From Candidatus Hydrogenedentota bacterium (GTDB lineage: Bacteria; Hydrogenedentota; Hydrogenedentia; Hydrogenedentales; JAGMZX01), in NCBI GenBank assembly GCA_029556545.1, contig JAKQEQ010000192.1, positions 122,998-186,997 on the forward strand: 64,000 bases of DNA, read 5' to 3'. Position 1 is the first letter of the stretch. Each line of letters starts with the position of its first letter. Below, in pieces: positions 52,479 to 61,628 of the stretch. The position numbers and the translations under genes were made by a program. The notes beneath the pieces were generated by a model. It worked only from the letters and a program-made list of their open reading frames with translations, searched no databases and had not been told where the DNA came from.

Positions 52479-54011
52479 ATGTGTTGCCATGACATGAGCC
52501 GGAGAACGTTCTTGGGCACGGCCGCAATAGGCGCTGGCATGGGACTGAGCAGCGCGGTATGGGCGCAGACGGCGGATATGCCGGATTGGCCCGCAGACAT
52601 GTGGGATGCTGCACGCCCCTACAAGAAGCCCACGCAGACACTACGCATCCAGGCGGTGCTCATGTATCGGGTGCCTGTTCCGCGTGAGAGGACCTCCTGG
52701 AAATCGTGGGGAGATGTGCAGACCCATGAAGCGGCCGATGAAGAGGCCAAACGCATTGCGGAGGAGTTGACACAGATCGCGGCACAGGCCGCCTTCCCGA
52801 TGGAAGTCCTGCCGGTCCACAAGGTACTCACGCCGGAGGAGGCTCGGACGGACCACGAACCACGGGCCGACGTGACGATTGTGTATCCCGCCACAGGGGG
52901 TGGGGATACGCTGCGCGCCTGCCTGCCCGAGAAGGGCGGGCTCGTCTTTGTGCGCCATCGTTCGGGCTCCGTCTACTATTGGTACGAGGCCCTCAGCGTG
53001 AAGTATCTGCGTCCCTCCGGGACCGCCGAAAGCCCAGACGGCGAGGGGCTGCCCATCTCGGCGGATGACGTAGTGGTGGACGACCTGGACGACCTTGCAT
53101 GGCGGCTGCACGCGTTGGCGGCCGTCAAGAACACCGTGGGCACGCGAATCGTGGCCGTTGGGGGACCGTGGGGCAAGTACGCGCCGGAAGCGCCGCAGGT
53201 CGCCAAGGACCGCTATGGACTCGAGATCATCGATGTCAGCTATCAAAGCATCGAACCGCGAATAAAGGCACTGCTGAACAATGCTCAGTGCATGAAACTC
53301 GCCGAAAGATGGACCGATGCCTGCCTCAAGCTACCTGGAACCACCCTGGCGACGGAGCGCGAGTACGTGGTCAACGCCTTCATGCTCTACGGTCTTTTCA
53401 AGGATCTCATGCGCGAGAACGATGCCACCACGTTCACCATCAAGGATTGCATGGCAACCATCATGCCCATGTCCAACACGACGGCCTGCCTCACCCTAGG
53501 CCTGCTCAACGACGAAGGTCTGCTGGCGTTTTGCGAATCCGACTTCGTAATTATCCCTGCGGGCATTCTGCTGCATCACGTCGCGGGCAAACCGGTGTTC
53601 CTGCACAATTCGACCTTCCCGCACAAGGGCATCGTGACCTGCGCGCATTGCAGTTCTCCAAGGCGCTTCAATGGCGACCGCTACGAACCCACGCTGATCA
53701 CCACCCACTACGAATCTGAATTCGGAGCCGCACCAAAGGTGGACGTTCCCCCCGGACAGGACGTTACGTTTATCGATCCCGAATACGCCACCGGCCGGTG
53801 GGTCGGTATGCGCGGCGTTGTCGTAGACAACCCCAACCTCGCCATTTGCCGGTCCCAACAGGACGTGCGCATCCGGGGCGACTGGCGCAAGCTACTCAAT
53901 GAGGTCCGCGATTCCCACTGGGTCATGGTCTACGGCGACTACCTCAAAGAGGCCGGCTATGCGGCCCGCCGCATGGGTATCACCTGGGATAGCCTCGAAA
54001 TGGAAACCTGA
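52479..54011 (+). CDS. Tat-exported protein resembling L-fucose/L-arabinose isomerases
   Basis: 510 residues. MSRRTFLGTAAIGAGMG is a twin-arginine signal. The rest resembles the FucI/AraA fold: a Rossmann-like N-terminal part (RIVAVGGPWGKYAP), a central domain (FTIKDCMATIMPMSNTTACL) and a C-terminal domain with GIVTCAHCSSPRRFNG and LAICRSQQDVRIRGDWRKLL. An acidic metal ligand is visible in LLAFCESDFVIIP. Cytosolic sugar isomerases are normally not exported, so the role is open. ATG 52479 follows AAGGAG by about 10 bases. Confidence 0.65.
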   Translation: MCCHDMSRRTFLGTAAIGAGMGLSSAVWAQTADMPDWPADMWDAARPYKKPTQTLRIQAVLMYRVPVPRERTSWKSWGDVQTHEAADEEAKRIAEELTQIAAQAAFPMEVLPVHKVLTPEEARTDHEPRADVTIVYPATGGGDTLRACLPEKGGLVFVRHRSGSVYYWYEALSVKYLRPSGTAESPDGEGLPISADDVVVDDLDDLAWRLHALAAVKNTVGTRIVAVGGPWGKYAPEAPQVAKDRYGLEIIDVSYQSIEPRIKALLNNAQCMKLAERWTDACLKLPGTTLATEREYVVNAFMLYGLFKDLMRENDATTFTIKDCMATIMPMSNTTACLTLGLLNDEGLLAFCESDFVIIPAGILLHHVAGKPVFLHNSTFPHKGIVTCAHCSSPRRFNGDRYEPTLITTHYESEFGAAPKVDVPPGQDVTFIDPEYATGRWVGMRGVVVDNPNLAICRSQQDVRIRGDWRKLLNEVRDSHWVMVYGDYLKEAGYAARRMGITWDSLEMET

Positions 54012-54293
54012 CAAACTTGCATGCATGAAGTCCGGCGGATTCCGCCGGAACAAGGCTTCTCCGGAATCTGATGCCGTCTCTCGGGTGCCGACTCAATACA
54101 TCGGCCTGCTGCCAACAAAGTCTCGCGAGGGATAAGAGCACATGGCGCATGTCGTACAGAGAAGGTCAATCGGGAGGACAACCGGATCAGCACCGGGAAA
54201 AGATCGGGTGTGTAACCGGGATTCCGAAAAGACTGATCTTCTCGTTCTGATTGCGATTAGGATGCGCTTACGGCCTGCTAAGCTAATGAATAG
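54012..54293. other. intergenic region, nothing recognised
   Basis: Between the isomerase-like gene and the hairpin beside tRNA-Pro. GTCCGGCGGATTCCGCCGGA forms a hairpin near 54030-54050, a possible terminator without a T-run. Confidence 0.4.
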
Positions 54294-54327
54294 GCGCCAG
54301 AGACTATGTCGCGTAAGTCTCTGGCGC
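54294..54327 (-). terminator. hairpin downstream of tRNA-Pro
   Basis: GCGCCAGAGACT (54294-54305) pairs perfectly with AGTCTCTGGCGC (54316-54327) around a 10-base loop, 14 bases after the tRNA 3' end. No strong U-run follows on the minus strand, so it may be a terminator or a processing signal. Confidence 0.55.
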
Positions 54328-54341
54328 ACATTGCTTTATAA

Positions 54342-54420
54342 TGGTCGGGGTGAGAGGATTTGAACCTCCGACCTCTTGGTCCCGAACCAAGCGCGCTAAA
54401 CCGGGCTGCGCTACACCCCG
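54342..54420 (-). tRNA. tRNA-Pro (anticodon CGG), CCA encoded
   Basis: Complete cloverleaf on the minus strand: acceptor CGGGGTG/CACCCCG, D arm GCGC...GCGC, anticodon stem CTTGG/CCAAG around loop TTCGGGA (anticodon CGG, reading CCG), T loop TTCAAAT, discriminator A and genomic CCA (54342-54344). 76 bases plus CCA. Confidence 0.96.
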
Positions 54421-54435
54421 ACGTGAAGAAACTTA

Positions 54436-54465
54436 ATGGTACCGCATTTTGACTGAGCGTATCAA
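54436..54465 (-). promoter_or_regulatory. sigma-70-type promoter of tRNA-Pro
   Basis: On the minus strand TTGATA (54460-54465), 18 bases, TACCAT (54436-54441), ending 16 bases before the tRNA 5' end. The IS4-type left end begins about 7 bases beyond the -35. Confidence 0.55.
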
Positions 54466-54817
54466 GTAACCCAGTGATCCCCAGTTTCTGATGCAGGCAA
54501 TAAACAAAGGCCGTACGTGACCTGTTTCCGGTTAGAATGGCCTCAAGCTGCAAAATTGAGGTCAACCGGGAGGAAGAATTCATGTACGACCCAAGTAAGA
54601 TTTTGGCATGGACTTTCTCGCATGTCCAGGGGATGCGCCTGAGCCGATGCAAGACCTTGGCGGCGGTCGTGAGCGCGGCGCTGTTGATGCAAGGGGTCGG
54701 GGTGTTGGCGCTGGGACGGGCCATGTCAGGCGAAATCGCCGCAAAACACGGCATAAAGCGTGTGTGGCGCTTCTTGCGCAACGGTCGATTTGAGACGGAA
54801 ATTGACCTGCCCCCGTT

Positions 54818-55744
54818 TTATGTACCAACTTGAATGAGAGTATTTGCCTTGGTTTCGGGTCGTGGCTCCGGGGTGCAGGCATTGTCGGAACGGAGGGAGG
54901 CCGTAGGCCGACCGGAGTTCCGACAATGCGCGGCGAATTCCGCCGGGGTCCTGTAGTTCAAACTGCTGTGCGGTCGTTCTTCATTGTACTCGTTGCGCCA
55001 GGCTTCCACCACCGTCTGGGCATGGCGGCCATCGATGAAGACGTGCATGTTCAGGCACTCGTCTCGGAACTTGTCGTTGAAACTCTCGATGAACGGGTTC
55101 TCCCACGGGCTTCCGGGGGTGATGTAGAGGGTCTTCGCGTGATGCTCCGCCAGCCAAGTCTGAAGCGCCTTGGCGATGAGTTCGGGACCGTTGTCGGAAC
55201 GAATGTACTCGGGCCGGCCATATAGCATGAAAAGCCATTCCAGGGATGCAATCACTTTCGCGGCCCCGATGGAACGGTCCACACGGATGTGCAGGCACTC
55301 ACGCGTATACTCATCCACGATGCACAACATCCGAAGCTTGCCGCCCCGTTCGGTGCGGTCCTCGATGAAGTCGTAGCTCCACACGTGGTTGGGGTGCTCG
55401 GCCCGCACCGGAAGCTCGGGCGACGGGCCACACCCGCGTTTTCGCTTGGTTTTCCGCTTGCGCTGCAATCCTTCTTCCTTCCAAAGCCGGTGAACCCGTT
55501 TCTTGTTCACCCGCCAGCCTTCGCGCCGCAACAGAGCCAACATCCTCCGAAACCCGTATCGTTTGTGCTTCGTAGCCAACGCCCGCAGACGCTGGCGTAA
55601 CGCGTCCTCTCCGGGTCGTACGCGACGCTCGTACCGAACCGTCATCCGCGGCGCGTCGAGTACCTCACACGCCCGCCGTTCACTGCACACACCCCGCTGC
55701 ACCAGGCCCTTGACCACGGCCCGCTGCGCAGCGGGGCCTACCAC
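54818..55744 (-). CDS. IS3-family transposase OrfB (rve integrase domain)
   Basis: 308 residues as drawn from the frameshift point. An N-terminal HTH_21-type region (KHKRYGFRRMLALLRREGWRV) precedes the integrase core with the DDE triad: Asp in VWSYDFIEDRTERGG, Asp in YIRSDNGPELIA and Glu in NPFIESFNDKFRDECL. Expressed mainly as an OrfAB fusion by -1 slippage on AAAAAAG (55744-55750). Confidence 0.94.
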   Translation of the reverse strand: MVGPAAQRAVVKGLVQRGVCSERRACEVLDAPRMTVRYERRVRPGEDALRQRLRALATKHKRYGFRRMLALLRREGWRVNKKRVHRLWKEEGLQRKRKTKRKRGCGPSPELPVRAEHPNHVWSYDFIEDRTERGGKLRMLCIVDEYTRECLHIRVDRSIGAAKVIASLEWLFMLYGRPEYIRSDNGPELIAKALQTWLAEHHAKTLYITPGSPWENPFIESFNDKFRDECLNMHVFIDGRHAQTVVEAWRNEYNEERPHSSLNYRTPAEFAAHCRNSGRPTASLRSDNACTPEPRPETKANTLIQVGT

Positions 55745-56004
55745 TTTTTTGAGTTGACTTCCTTCAGAATCTGGATGTCCACCGCCTGCGCCGCCACGAC
55801 CGCCCGCAACCGCCGGTTCTCCTCCTCCAGTTGCTTAAGCCGGCGCAGTTCTGCGAGGTCCATCCCGCCATACAGACTCCGCCACCGGTACACCGACTGC
55901 TCCGATACTCCGTACTCACGGCAGACCTCTGCAACGGCTTTGCCGCCATCCACCTCCTGCAGAATCCGAATGATCTGCTCTTCCTTGAATCGCTTGCCCT
56001 TCAT
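55738..56004 (-). CDS. IS3-family transposase OrfA (HTH_Tnp_1)
   Basis: 88 residues: helix-turn-helix (RFKEEQIIRILQEVDGGKAV, then YGVSEQSVYRWRSLYGGM) and a C-terminal leucine-zipper-like coil (LKQLEEENRRLRAVV). Its end overlaps OrfB at the slippery sequence. It binds the terminal repeats. Confidence 0.94.
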   Translation of the reverse strand: MKGKRFKEEQIIRILQEVDGGKAVAEVCREYGVSEQSVYRWRSLYGGMDLAELRRLKQLEEENRRLRAVVAAQAVDIQILKEVNSKKW

Positions 56005-56961
56005 GAGAGACTCCTCCTAAGCTCAGAAGCTTACGGTTTCTCTCATTCAATCTGGTACAACTTTCGGGGGACAGGCCAAAATGCTATTTGCAGCGCTGTT
56101 CCATGCGCTACGTCCACCGACCAGACGGACGATCATTTTGGTGGATTGGACGGATCGCGACCCGTTCCAACAACTCGTGTTTTCGCTGCCGCACGATGGT
56201 CGAGCGCTGCCTTTCCTGGGGAGCACGATGCGAAAAGGAACTTCCGAAGACGAGACCAAGGGGCGCATGATTGCGGCGGAAACCCAGGCGATGGACATGC
56301 TGGAGCGCCTATGTCCGACGGAAGTCCGTCCCGTAATCATCGCCGACCGTGGGTTCGGCCATCCCCGCCGGCTTAAGGGAATTCAGAAGAGGGGATGGTA
56401 CTTCGTGCAGCGATTTTCCTGTATTCATCAGGTGTCCGCGGAGCAGCACATGGGCACGCTCAAGGAACTGGGGATAGGGCGCGGATGGCGCGCGAGAGAC
56501 TGGGGGTGGGGGACGATGGATGAACAGGAGTTCGGTCCGATTCGACTGATCACGGTGTTTGAGCGCGAGGCCGAAGAGGCCTGGTATCTCGTTACCAATC
56601 TTGAGGTTAGCCCCCCGCGGAAATCGTCCGTCTTCACAAACGTCGCATGTGGACCGAAGCTATGTTCCGGGATCTGAAGAACCGCGACTGGGGGCTGGGG
56701 CTCGACTGTGTCCGGCTCTCCGAACCCGAACGCCATGACCGTCACTTCGCCATTCTTGCTCTGGCGTATATCCTGCTGTGCGCTTTTGGGGCTGCCGCCA
56801 AAACCTTCAACATCGCCCAGACACTGAAAGCCAAGACCCGGGCCGACCGTGTCCTCAATCTCGCACGAATCGGGAATTACTTCTTACAACTATATCGATA
56901 TCCTCTCAAAGAAGCTTGGGCCGCTCTCGCCGCTCTACCTACATGAAACTGGGGAGCACCA

Positions 56962-57330
56962 AGGGGAGGAACGGCAATTGCAGGACATGCGAGGCTATCA
57001 TGGCGCGACTACCCATATCCGGTCCCGTCGGGACCGCGCGGTCAGCGGCACTACTCATTCATACGCGAAGCGTGTACACTATGTGCGTGGACGCGGAGAG
57101 GACCACGCGTTCGCGGACCTTTCGGGATCGGGCGGCGCGCTCCGCCGTCTTCCGTCGCGTCGCGCGCTCTTACGCGGTGGGCCGGACCGCAACGTCTGGC
57201 GGATACACTGGTGCTTTGCGCGGTCGCAAGCGATTCCAGTTGGTCTTTCCCAGCGGTCCTTGTCAAGTATCCGAGGGTCGGCTGGACCGCGCGGCAGGGT
57301 TTGGCGGTTCCCGATGAAGGACGCATCCAA
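56962..57330. other. 369-bp gap after the IS nest
   Basis: Holds no recognisable gene. Reading frames here give low-complexity Arg-rich translations. Likely the upstream region of the methyltransferase, possibly truncated by the insertion. Confidence 0.5.
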
Positions 57331-58332
57331 GTGAGGAAGACCAGAGTGGGCGTGATCGATCAACTGAATAACGCGGCGTCCTCGGTTGCCGAACCCGTAG
57401 ACGCACCCAGCGGCGAGAAGCCTCGAAGCCCGGTACCATCGCTTCGTCATGTGTCACCCCGGTCGATATATGATTTTGAGACCGCGCAACCCGTGTACTC
57501 GGCGTTCGGCGTGCCCACGCGTGTTGTGCGCATTTACGAATGCCCGGAGTCGGGCGTGCGCTTCAGAATGCCGCCATCGAGGGAAGAGTCGGCGCTACTT
57601 CATGCCAAACACTATCAGGACTTCTGCGGCGCGGGCTCGCCGGACTACGAAGCCGCCAATCGTGAAAGACTGGCGGAACGCGTGAAATACCTACAGGCCT
57701 TCCGTCCACAGGGCCGCGTCTTGGATGTGGGCTGTTCCACGGGGCTGATGATGTCCGAACTTACCCGGGCTGGTTTCGAAGCGTTTGGCTGTGACGTGTC
57801 AAGTGAAGCCTGCGCGGTGGTCCGTGAACAGTTCGGCGCCGAGCGTGTATGCCATGGCGACACAAAGGACGCGCGCGGGCGATTCGGGGAATCTGCTTTC
57901 GACATTATAACACTTATGGATGTGATCGAGCATTTTCATGATGCCGCGGGCGGACTGCGCGACATTCACTCGCTGTTGAAGCCCGGTGGACTTGTGTTCT
58001 TGCGCACCCCTTCCCTTTCATCGCCTTTCTTTCGCTTGGCGGATTGGAGCTATCGGTTGACCCTGGGCCGCTATACCCGCGCCGTACAGACCATTTATCA
58101 CGCGGAACACATATACTTCTTCAGCGAGAAAGGATTGCGCATGTTGCTCGAGGAATCGGGACTCTCGATGGTCAGCATGCGTCCCGACCCGCTGAGCTGG
58201 CGTGTATTTCGTGTGTGCGAGTTAGTGCACGGGCCTTTGGTCAATGCGACGCTCGCATTGGTATACTTTGTATCTCGAGCAATGGGGGGCGGACACGGCA
58301 TAAACATTATCGCACAACGCTGTGAACAGTAG
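57331..58332 (+). CDS. SAM-dependent methyltransferase (class I)
   Basis: 333 residues from GTG 57331, which has GAAGGA about 8 bases upstream; the frame is open to 57211 but that part is not protein-like. SAM site VLDVGCSTGLMMSELTRAGF (motif I), then DIITLMDVIEHFHDA and LLKPGGLVFLRTPS, the Methyltransf_23-type pattern. The N-terminal region (VVRIYECPESGVRFRMP) resembles the short segment that precedes such domains in sugar- or lipid-modifying enzymes. Substrate unknown. Confidence 0.88.
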   Translation: MRKTRVGVIDQLNNAASSVAEPVDAPSGEKPRSPVPSLRHVSPRSIYDFETAQPVYSAFGVPTRVVRIYECPESGVRFRMPPSREESALLHAKHYQDFCGAGSPDYEAANRERLAERVKYLQAFRPQGRVLDVGCSTGLMMSELTRAGFEAFGCDVSSEACAVVREQFGAERVCHGDTKDARGRFGESAFDIITLMDVIEHFHDAAGGLRDIHSLLKPGGLVFLRTPSLSSPFFRLADWSYRLTLGRYTRAVQTIYHAEHIYFFSEKGLRMLLEESGLSMVSMRPDPLSWRVFRVCELVHGPLVNATLALVYFVSRAMGGGHGINIIAQRCEQ

Positions 58333-58593
58333 ACCGACGAGGTTTTCGACGAGTTCGCCCCTTGCTGGCGGGCCGCGAGGTGTGTCAAGTAGTTCGATTG
58401 CGCCGTGGCGTGGTCGCGAAGGAATCGGGGTCTCGATATCGCGTCCAGGGGCGAATCGTCTTTGATATGATGCGGGCGACGCACTTTGCGGTTCGGACGG
58501 GTGCGAGGTTTGACCCGTTGACGCCGTGGGCGGGGGGACGCTGTTCGTTCGCGCGCTTCGATGGTAGGCTGGGCGTGTAAGAGGGAAATGGCC

Positions 58594-60675
58594 ATGCATA
58601 AAAGGACTCTCCGGCCGTGGGTCGCGCGGCATGGTGTCTTCTGCGGCGTCATGCTCCTGTGCGCGGTCGGCGGCGCGGTGTTTCTCTACGGATACACAGA
58701 CGTCCTGTGCGGCGAGAAGCGATTCCCCTATTGTTTGTCGCCCGCGGTCTTGTGGGCGTCGGGACGGGGGTTGTGGGCTCCGGACGGGATATACCCGCCG
58801 CTACACGGGTTCGTAACGCAGGAGCAGCCGTCCGTTGACGCCGAAGCGGTTCGGAACATCGGAACTGCGCCTCTCACGGATTTCCACGCCTGCCATCAGT
58901 ATCTGCTGTACCTGGTCGGGGCGGCGTGGCGCGTGTTCGGGATTTCCTGGGGCGTGTTCAGGCTGGTGTTGCTCCTGTTCTTCTGCGCGACGGCCGCGGC
59001 GCTGTACGGCGTCTTTCGCCTGGGGATGAACCGTTGGGTCAGCGCGATGGCGACGCTGCTCTGCATGTTTTCGCCGGGCATGCTCGCCGCACTCTTCAAC
59101 CTGCGCGACTACAGCCGCGCCTTCTTCGCCTTCGCCGCTATCGCGCTGCTCGGCTTGATGGTCAAACACGGCGTGACGCGATCGCGAGTGCTCGGGGGCG
59201 CGGCGCTGCTCGGGCTGGTGGTCGGCTTGGGGTTGGGATTCCGCCAAGACATCCTCACCTGCATCCCGCCGGCGCTCTTCGTGATGCTGTGTCTCGCACC
59301 GTCCGTCGCCCCGCTGCGTTACTATTGGCGCGTGGCGGCGGTCGCGCTGTTCTTCTGCGTAATTGTCTTGTCTTCTTTTCCGATCCTGGTCGCGATCCGG
59401 CAATTCGGCCCGACTACGTCGCACCACATCATTGGCGGTTTCGCGGTGGGCCTCGAAGACCACCTGGGCGTCGGCCGGGCGTCGTATCAGCACCTTGCCC
59501 TCTGCGACGACCGCTACATCCACGCGACGACGTCGAGTTACGCGCGTCGCGCGCTCGATGCAAGCGAGCCCGTAGCGTTTCTCAGCCCCGAAGCCGCCAA
59601 GGTGGGCGACCGATACGTGCTGGCGATGGCGGCCGCGTTCCCGGCGGACATGCTGGCGCGGGGCTACGCGGGCGTGCTGCGCATCTTGCGCGGCCCGGGC
59701 CAGGACGGATATCCAAGCCTGCTTCACGACCCGATGTCACGGACGGTCTGGCGCATCGAGCGGATGCTTGGCGCGGGCGGCGGCGCGGTGCTGTGCGGGC
59801 TGGCGGGCATTGCGCTGGTGCTGCTCGGCCTGAGCAATACGCGCCACGCTTGGGCGGTGCTTATTTGCGTGCTGTACTTCTGCAGCTACATTTCCTTGCA
59901 GTTTCAGTTGCGGCACTGCTTTCATCTCTTCTTCATTCCGCTTTGGCTGGCCGGCTATGCCGTGAACCGCGCTCACGACGGCGTTCGATCGCTTTGCGAG
60001 GAGAGCAGGCGGGGGACTCTTCGGTCAAACCTCGAAACCGCCCGGTCCGCATGGCGCGCTCCCGCCAAGCGGCTGGCAACATTCGCCGGATGTGCCGTTG
60101 CCCTCGTCGTTGTTCCCTTTAGCGGGGCGCGCGCAGTTCAGGACGCGCGGGTCGCGCGCATGAACCAAGAACTTTCCGTCGCGTCGTTGGAAGAACTTGT
60201 GACCGAGCTTGTCATCGAGGACCGGAGGGCGCTGGTGCGTCCGATAGTCCCGGTCACGGACATGAATCTGATGCAGGACCCGGACGAGGTTCCCGATTGG
60301 CTGTTTCACGACGCCTACCTGGTTGCCGTATTCGATGCGTCGCAAAGGGCGCGGTCGCTTCGCGTGCGGTACGATCAGGACGAGGGAGGCAACGAATTCA
60401 CGACTTCACTCGTCATAGGGCCGACGGGGAACGATCCCTCGCGGGAGACGCGGGTGTTCTTCCCGGTGTACGAAACGTTGGGCGCCCGGAAGAAGGGGAG
60501 CATGGGAGGCTGGATTCGTTTTGCCGGGATCGAAATGCGCCAGGCGGACCTAGGGTCGTTCCGGGGGTTGTACCGCGTCGCGGAGGCGCGGCGGTTCCCG
60601 CTCTGGCTCGAGTGGTGCGTCCCGGGCGACCCGGACCGATTCATCCCGCATCAAGCAGTCTGTACGCGCCCGTAG
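58594..60675 (+). CDS. polytopic membrane protein, GT-C-like
   Basis: 693 residues with about ten membrane helices in the first 460 (for example GVFCGVMLLCAVGGAVFLYG, ILTCIPPALFVMLCLAPSV), a further helix near 505-525 and a C-terminal non-membrane domain (about 525-693). LRDYSRAFFAFAAIALLG and the periplasmic loop near the N-terminus suit a GT-C glycosyltransferase (polyprenyl-phosphate-sugar dependent), but the catalytic acidic motif is not clear. AGAGGG lies 8 bases before ATG 58594. It follows the methyltransferase in the same direction after about 260 bases. Confidence 0.68.
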   Translation: MHKRTLRPWVARHGVFCGVMLLCAVGGAVFLYGYTDVLCGEKRFPYCLSPAVLWASGRGLWAPDGIYPPLHGFVTQEQPSVDAEAVRNIGTAPLTDFHACHQYLLYLVGAAWRVFGISWGVFRLVLLLFFCATAAALYGVFRLGMNRWVSAMATLLCMFSPGMLAALFNLRDYSRAFFAFAAIALLGLMVKHGVTRSRVLGGAALLGLVVGLGLGFRQDILTCIPPALFVMLCLAPSVAPLRYYWRVAAVALFFCVIVLSSFPILVAIRQFGPTTSHHIIGGFAVGLEDHLGVGRASYQHLALCDDRYIHATTSSYARRALDASEPVAFLSPEAAKVGDRYVLAMAAAFPADMLARGYAGVLRILRGPGQDGYPSLLHDPMSRTVWRIERMLGAGGGAVLCGLAGIALVLLGLSNTRHAWAVLICVLYFCSYISLQFQLRHCFHLFFIPLWLAGYAVNRAHDGVRSLCEESRRGTLRSNLETARSAWRAPAKRLATFAGCAVALVVVPFSGARAVQDARVARMNQELSVASLEELVTELVIEDRRALVRPIVPVTDMNLMQDPDEVPDWLFHDAYLVAVFDASQRARSLRVRYDQDEGGNEFTTSLVIGPTGNDPSRETRVFFPVYETLGARKKGSMGGWIRFAGIEMRQADLGSFRGLYRVAEARRFPLWLEWCVPGDPDRFIPHQAVCTRP

Positions 60676-60715
60676 CACCCATGTCCGCTTCCAGACAGTC
60701 TCGCCCGAAGCCCAT

Positions 60716-61522
60716 TCAGCGATTCCGGTCCGGCGCTGCGTCACCTTCACCGCGCGGCAACGCAAGAGTGAACCAGATAAGAAAGATGAACAGCGTGTAG
60801 ATCGTGATGTTCTCCCAGAGCGGGAACGAATACCGCGTGTTGAGCGCCTCGGACCAGGAACTGCCGATGTGCGCGCCCGACGCGTGGGCGGCGGCCTTCA
60901 TTTCGGCGTAGAGGAATTCCCACGTAATAAGGAAATAGGCGGCTATGCCGGTAAGCGTCACCCAGAAAAGATAAGGCCAAAGGATCGCGCGACGTGCCGG
61001 GCGCGGCGCGACGCCCGTCCACCGGGACGAGAAGGCATCCGCAACAAGAAGCAGCCCGTGCCACGTATTGCCGAGGATGAATCCAGCGGCGGCGATGATG
61101 GCAACCTTCTCGTGGATTTCCGTCCATTCCCATGTGCCGATAACCGCGCCGCGCGCGTCCGGGAAGACCGCGACCAGGACGATCCCCGTGCAGCCCATCA
61201 GCAGGAACAGCGTGCCGACGCGCGCGCCCCACTTGGTGAACACGGCGAAGCGGCGATGAATGTAGAACGCGAGCGGCATCGCCGCGCATCCCCAGAACGT
61301 CATCGCGATCGAGAAGATCCACCACCAGCGCGGGTTGTGTTTGCCCTCGAAGCTGCCCAGGAAACTGAAGGTATGGGTCATGATCGAGTAGTGGTGATCC
61401 TTCGGGTAGCTGAGCCACGCAATGAATATCAGCCCCCAGAAACCTAGCGACACAACCGTGACGTACCGCTTCAGTTCTCCCGCCCGAAAGTCGCCCCCGC
61501 CATATCGGATCAACGCGCGCAT
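60716..61522 (-). CDS. DUF998-like membrane protein
   Basis: 268 residues with about seven membrane helices. YSIMTHTFSFLGSFEG, LVAVFPDARG and IHEKVAIIAAAGF follow the DUF998 pattern (S..HT.S.LG, VFP, H). Function unknown. It has no close operon partner. Confidence 0.62.
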   Translation of the reverse strand: MRALIRYGGGDFRAGELKRYVTVVSLGFWGLIFIAWLSYPKDHHYSIMTHTFSFLGSFEGKHNPRWWWIFSIAMTFWGCAAMPLAFYIHRRFAVFTKWGARVGTLFLLMGCTGIVLVAVFPDARGAVIGTWEWTEIHEKVAIIAAAGFILGNTWHGLLLVADAFSSRWTGVAPRPARRAILWPYLFWVTLTGIAAYFLITWEFLYAEMKAAAHASGAHIGSSWSEALNTRYSFPLWENITIYTLFIFLIWFTLALPRGEGDAAPDRNR

Positions 61523-61628
61523 TGCCGCCTCCCGCTTTTAAAAAAGCCGCCCGGATTCTATCGAAGGCGCGCACTTTCGCGCACCCCGCGGCGCAGGGCC
61601 GCGTGGAACTGCGCGGGACGCCGCGGTG

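Larger units (their letters stand above)
54803..56078. mobile_element. IS3-family insertion sequence nested in the IS4-type element (1276 bp)
   Basis: Ends TGACCTGCCCCCG (left) and, on the complement, TGGCCTGTCCCCCG (right); both then share TGTACCA and TTGAATGAGAG. The 4-bp target AAAT is duplicated at 54799-54802 and 56079-56082. Contains orfA and orfB with a slippery A6G for -1 frameshifting. Both ORFs are intact, so it may still be active. Confidence 0.92.
54582..56946 (+). pseudogene. IS4-family transposase, disrupted by IS3 insertion and a frameshift
   Basis: The N-terminal 73 codons (54582-54800, ending RNGRFETE) and the rest (from 56081, MLFAALFHAL) join in perfect frame when the IS3 element and one AAAT duplication are removed. 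Catalytic parts remain visible: Asp in IILVDWTDRDPF, Asp in VIIADRGFGHPR and RMWTEAMFRDLK, the R-x3-E-x6-K signature. At 56611-56616 a run of six C appears to have lost one base: the frame before it ends at 56677, while the signature continues in another frame to 56946. Ancestral protein about 360 residues. Inactive. Confidence 0.88.
54472..56961. mobile_element. IS4-type insertion sequence, interrupted and decayed
   Basis: Inverted ends GTGATCCCCAGTTTC (54474-54488) and GAAACTGGGGAGCAC (56945-56959) differ at one base. Between them lies an IS4-type transposase reading frame broken by an IS3-family element and by a frameshift. No target duplication was found, so exact outer ends are uncertain by a few bases. 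Confidence 0.75.

Noticed and set aside
52250-52600. Minus-strand frame in the 52 kb gap
   Set aside because: No domain, no ribosome site, and it overlaps the 5' end of the better-supported gene at 52479.
54821-56059. IS3-family element bounded at TGTACCA
   Set aside because: The inverted repeat continues outward to TGACCTGCCCCC; only the outer ends give a target duplication (AAAT) and restore the IS4 frame.
54803-56078. Programmed frameshift error read as a pseudogene for orfA/orfB
   Set aside because: The A6G slippery run and the overlap are normal for IS3 elements, so the two-ORF structure is functional, not damage.
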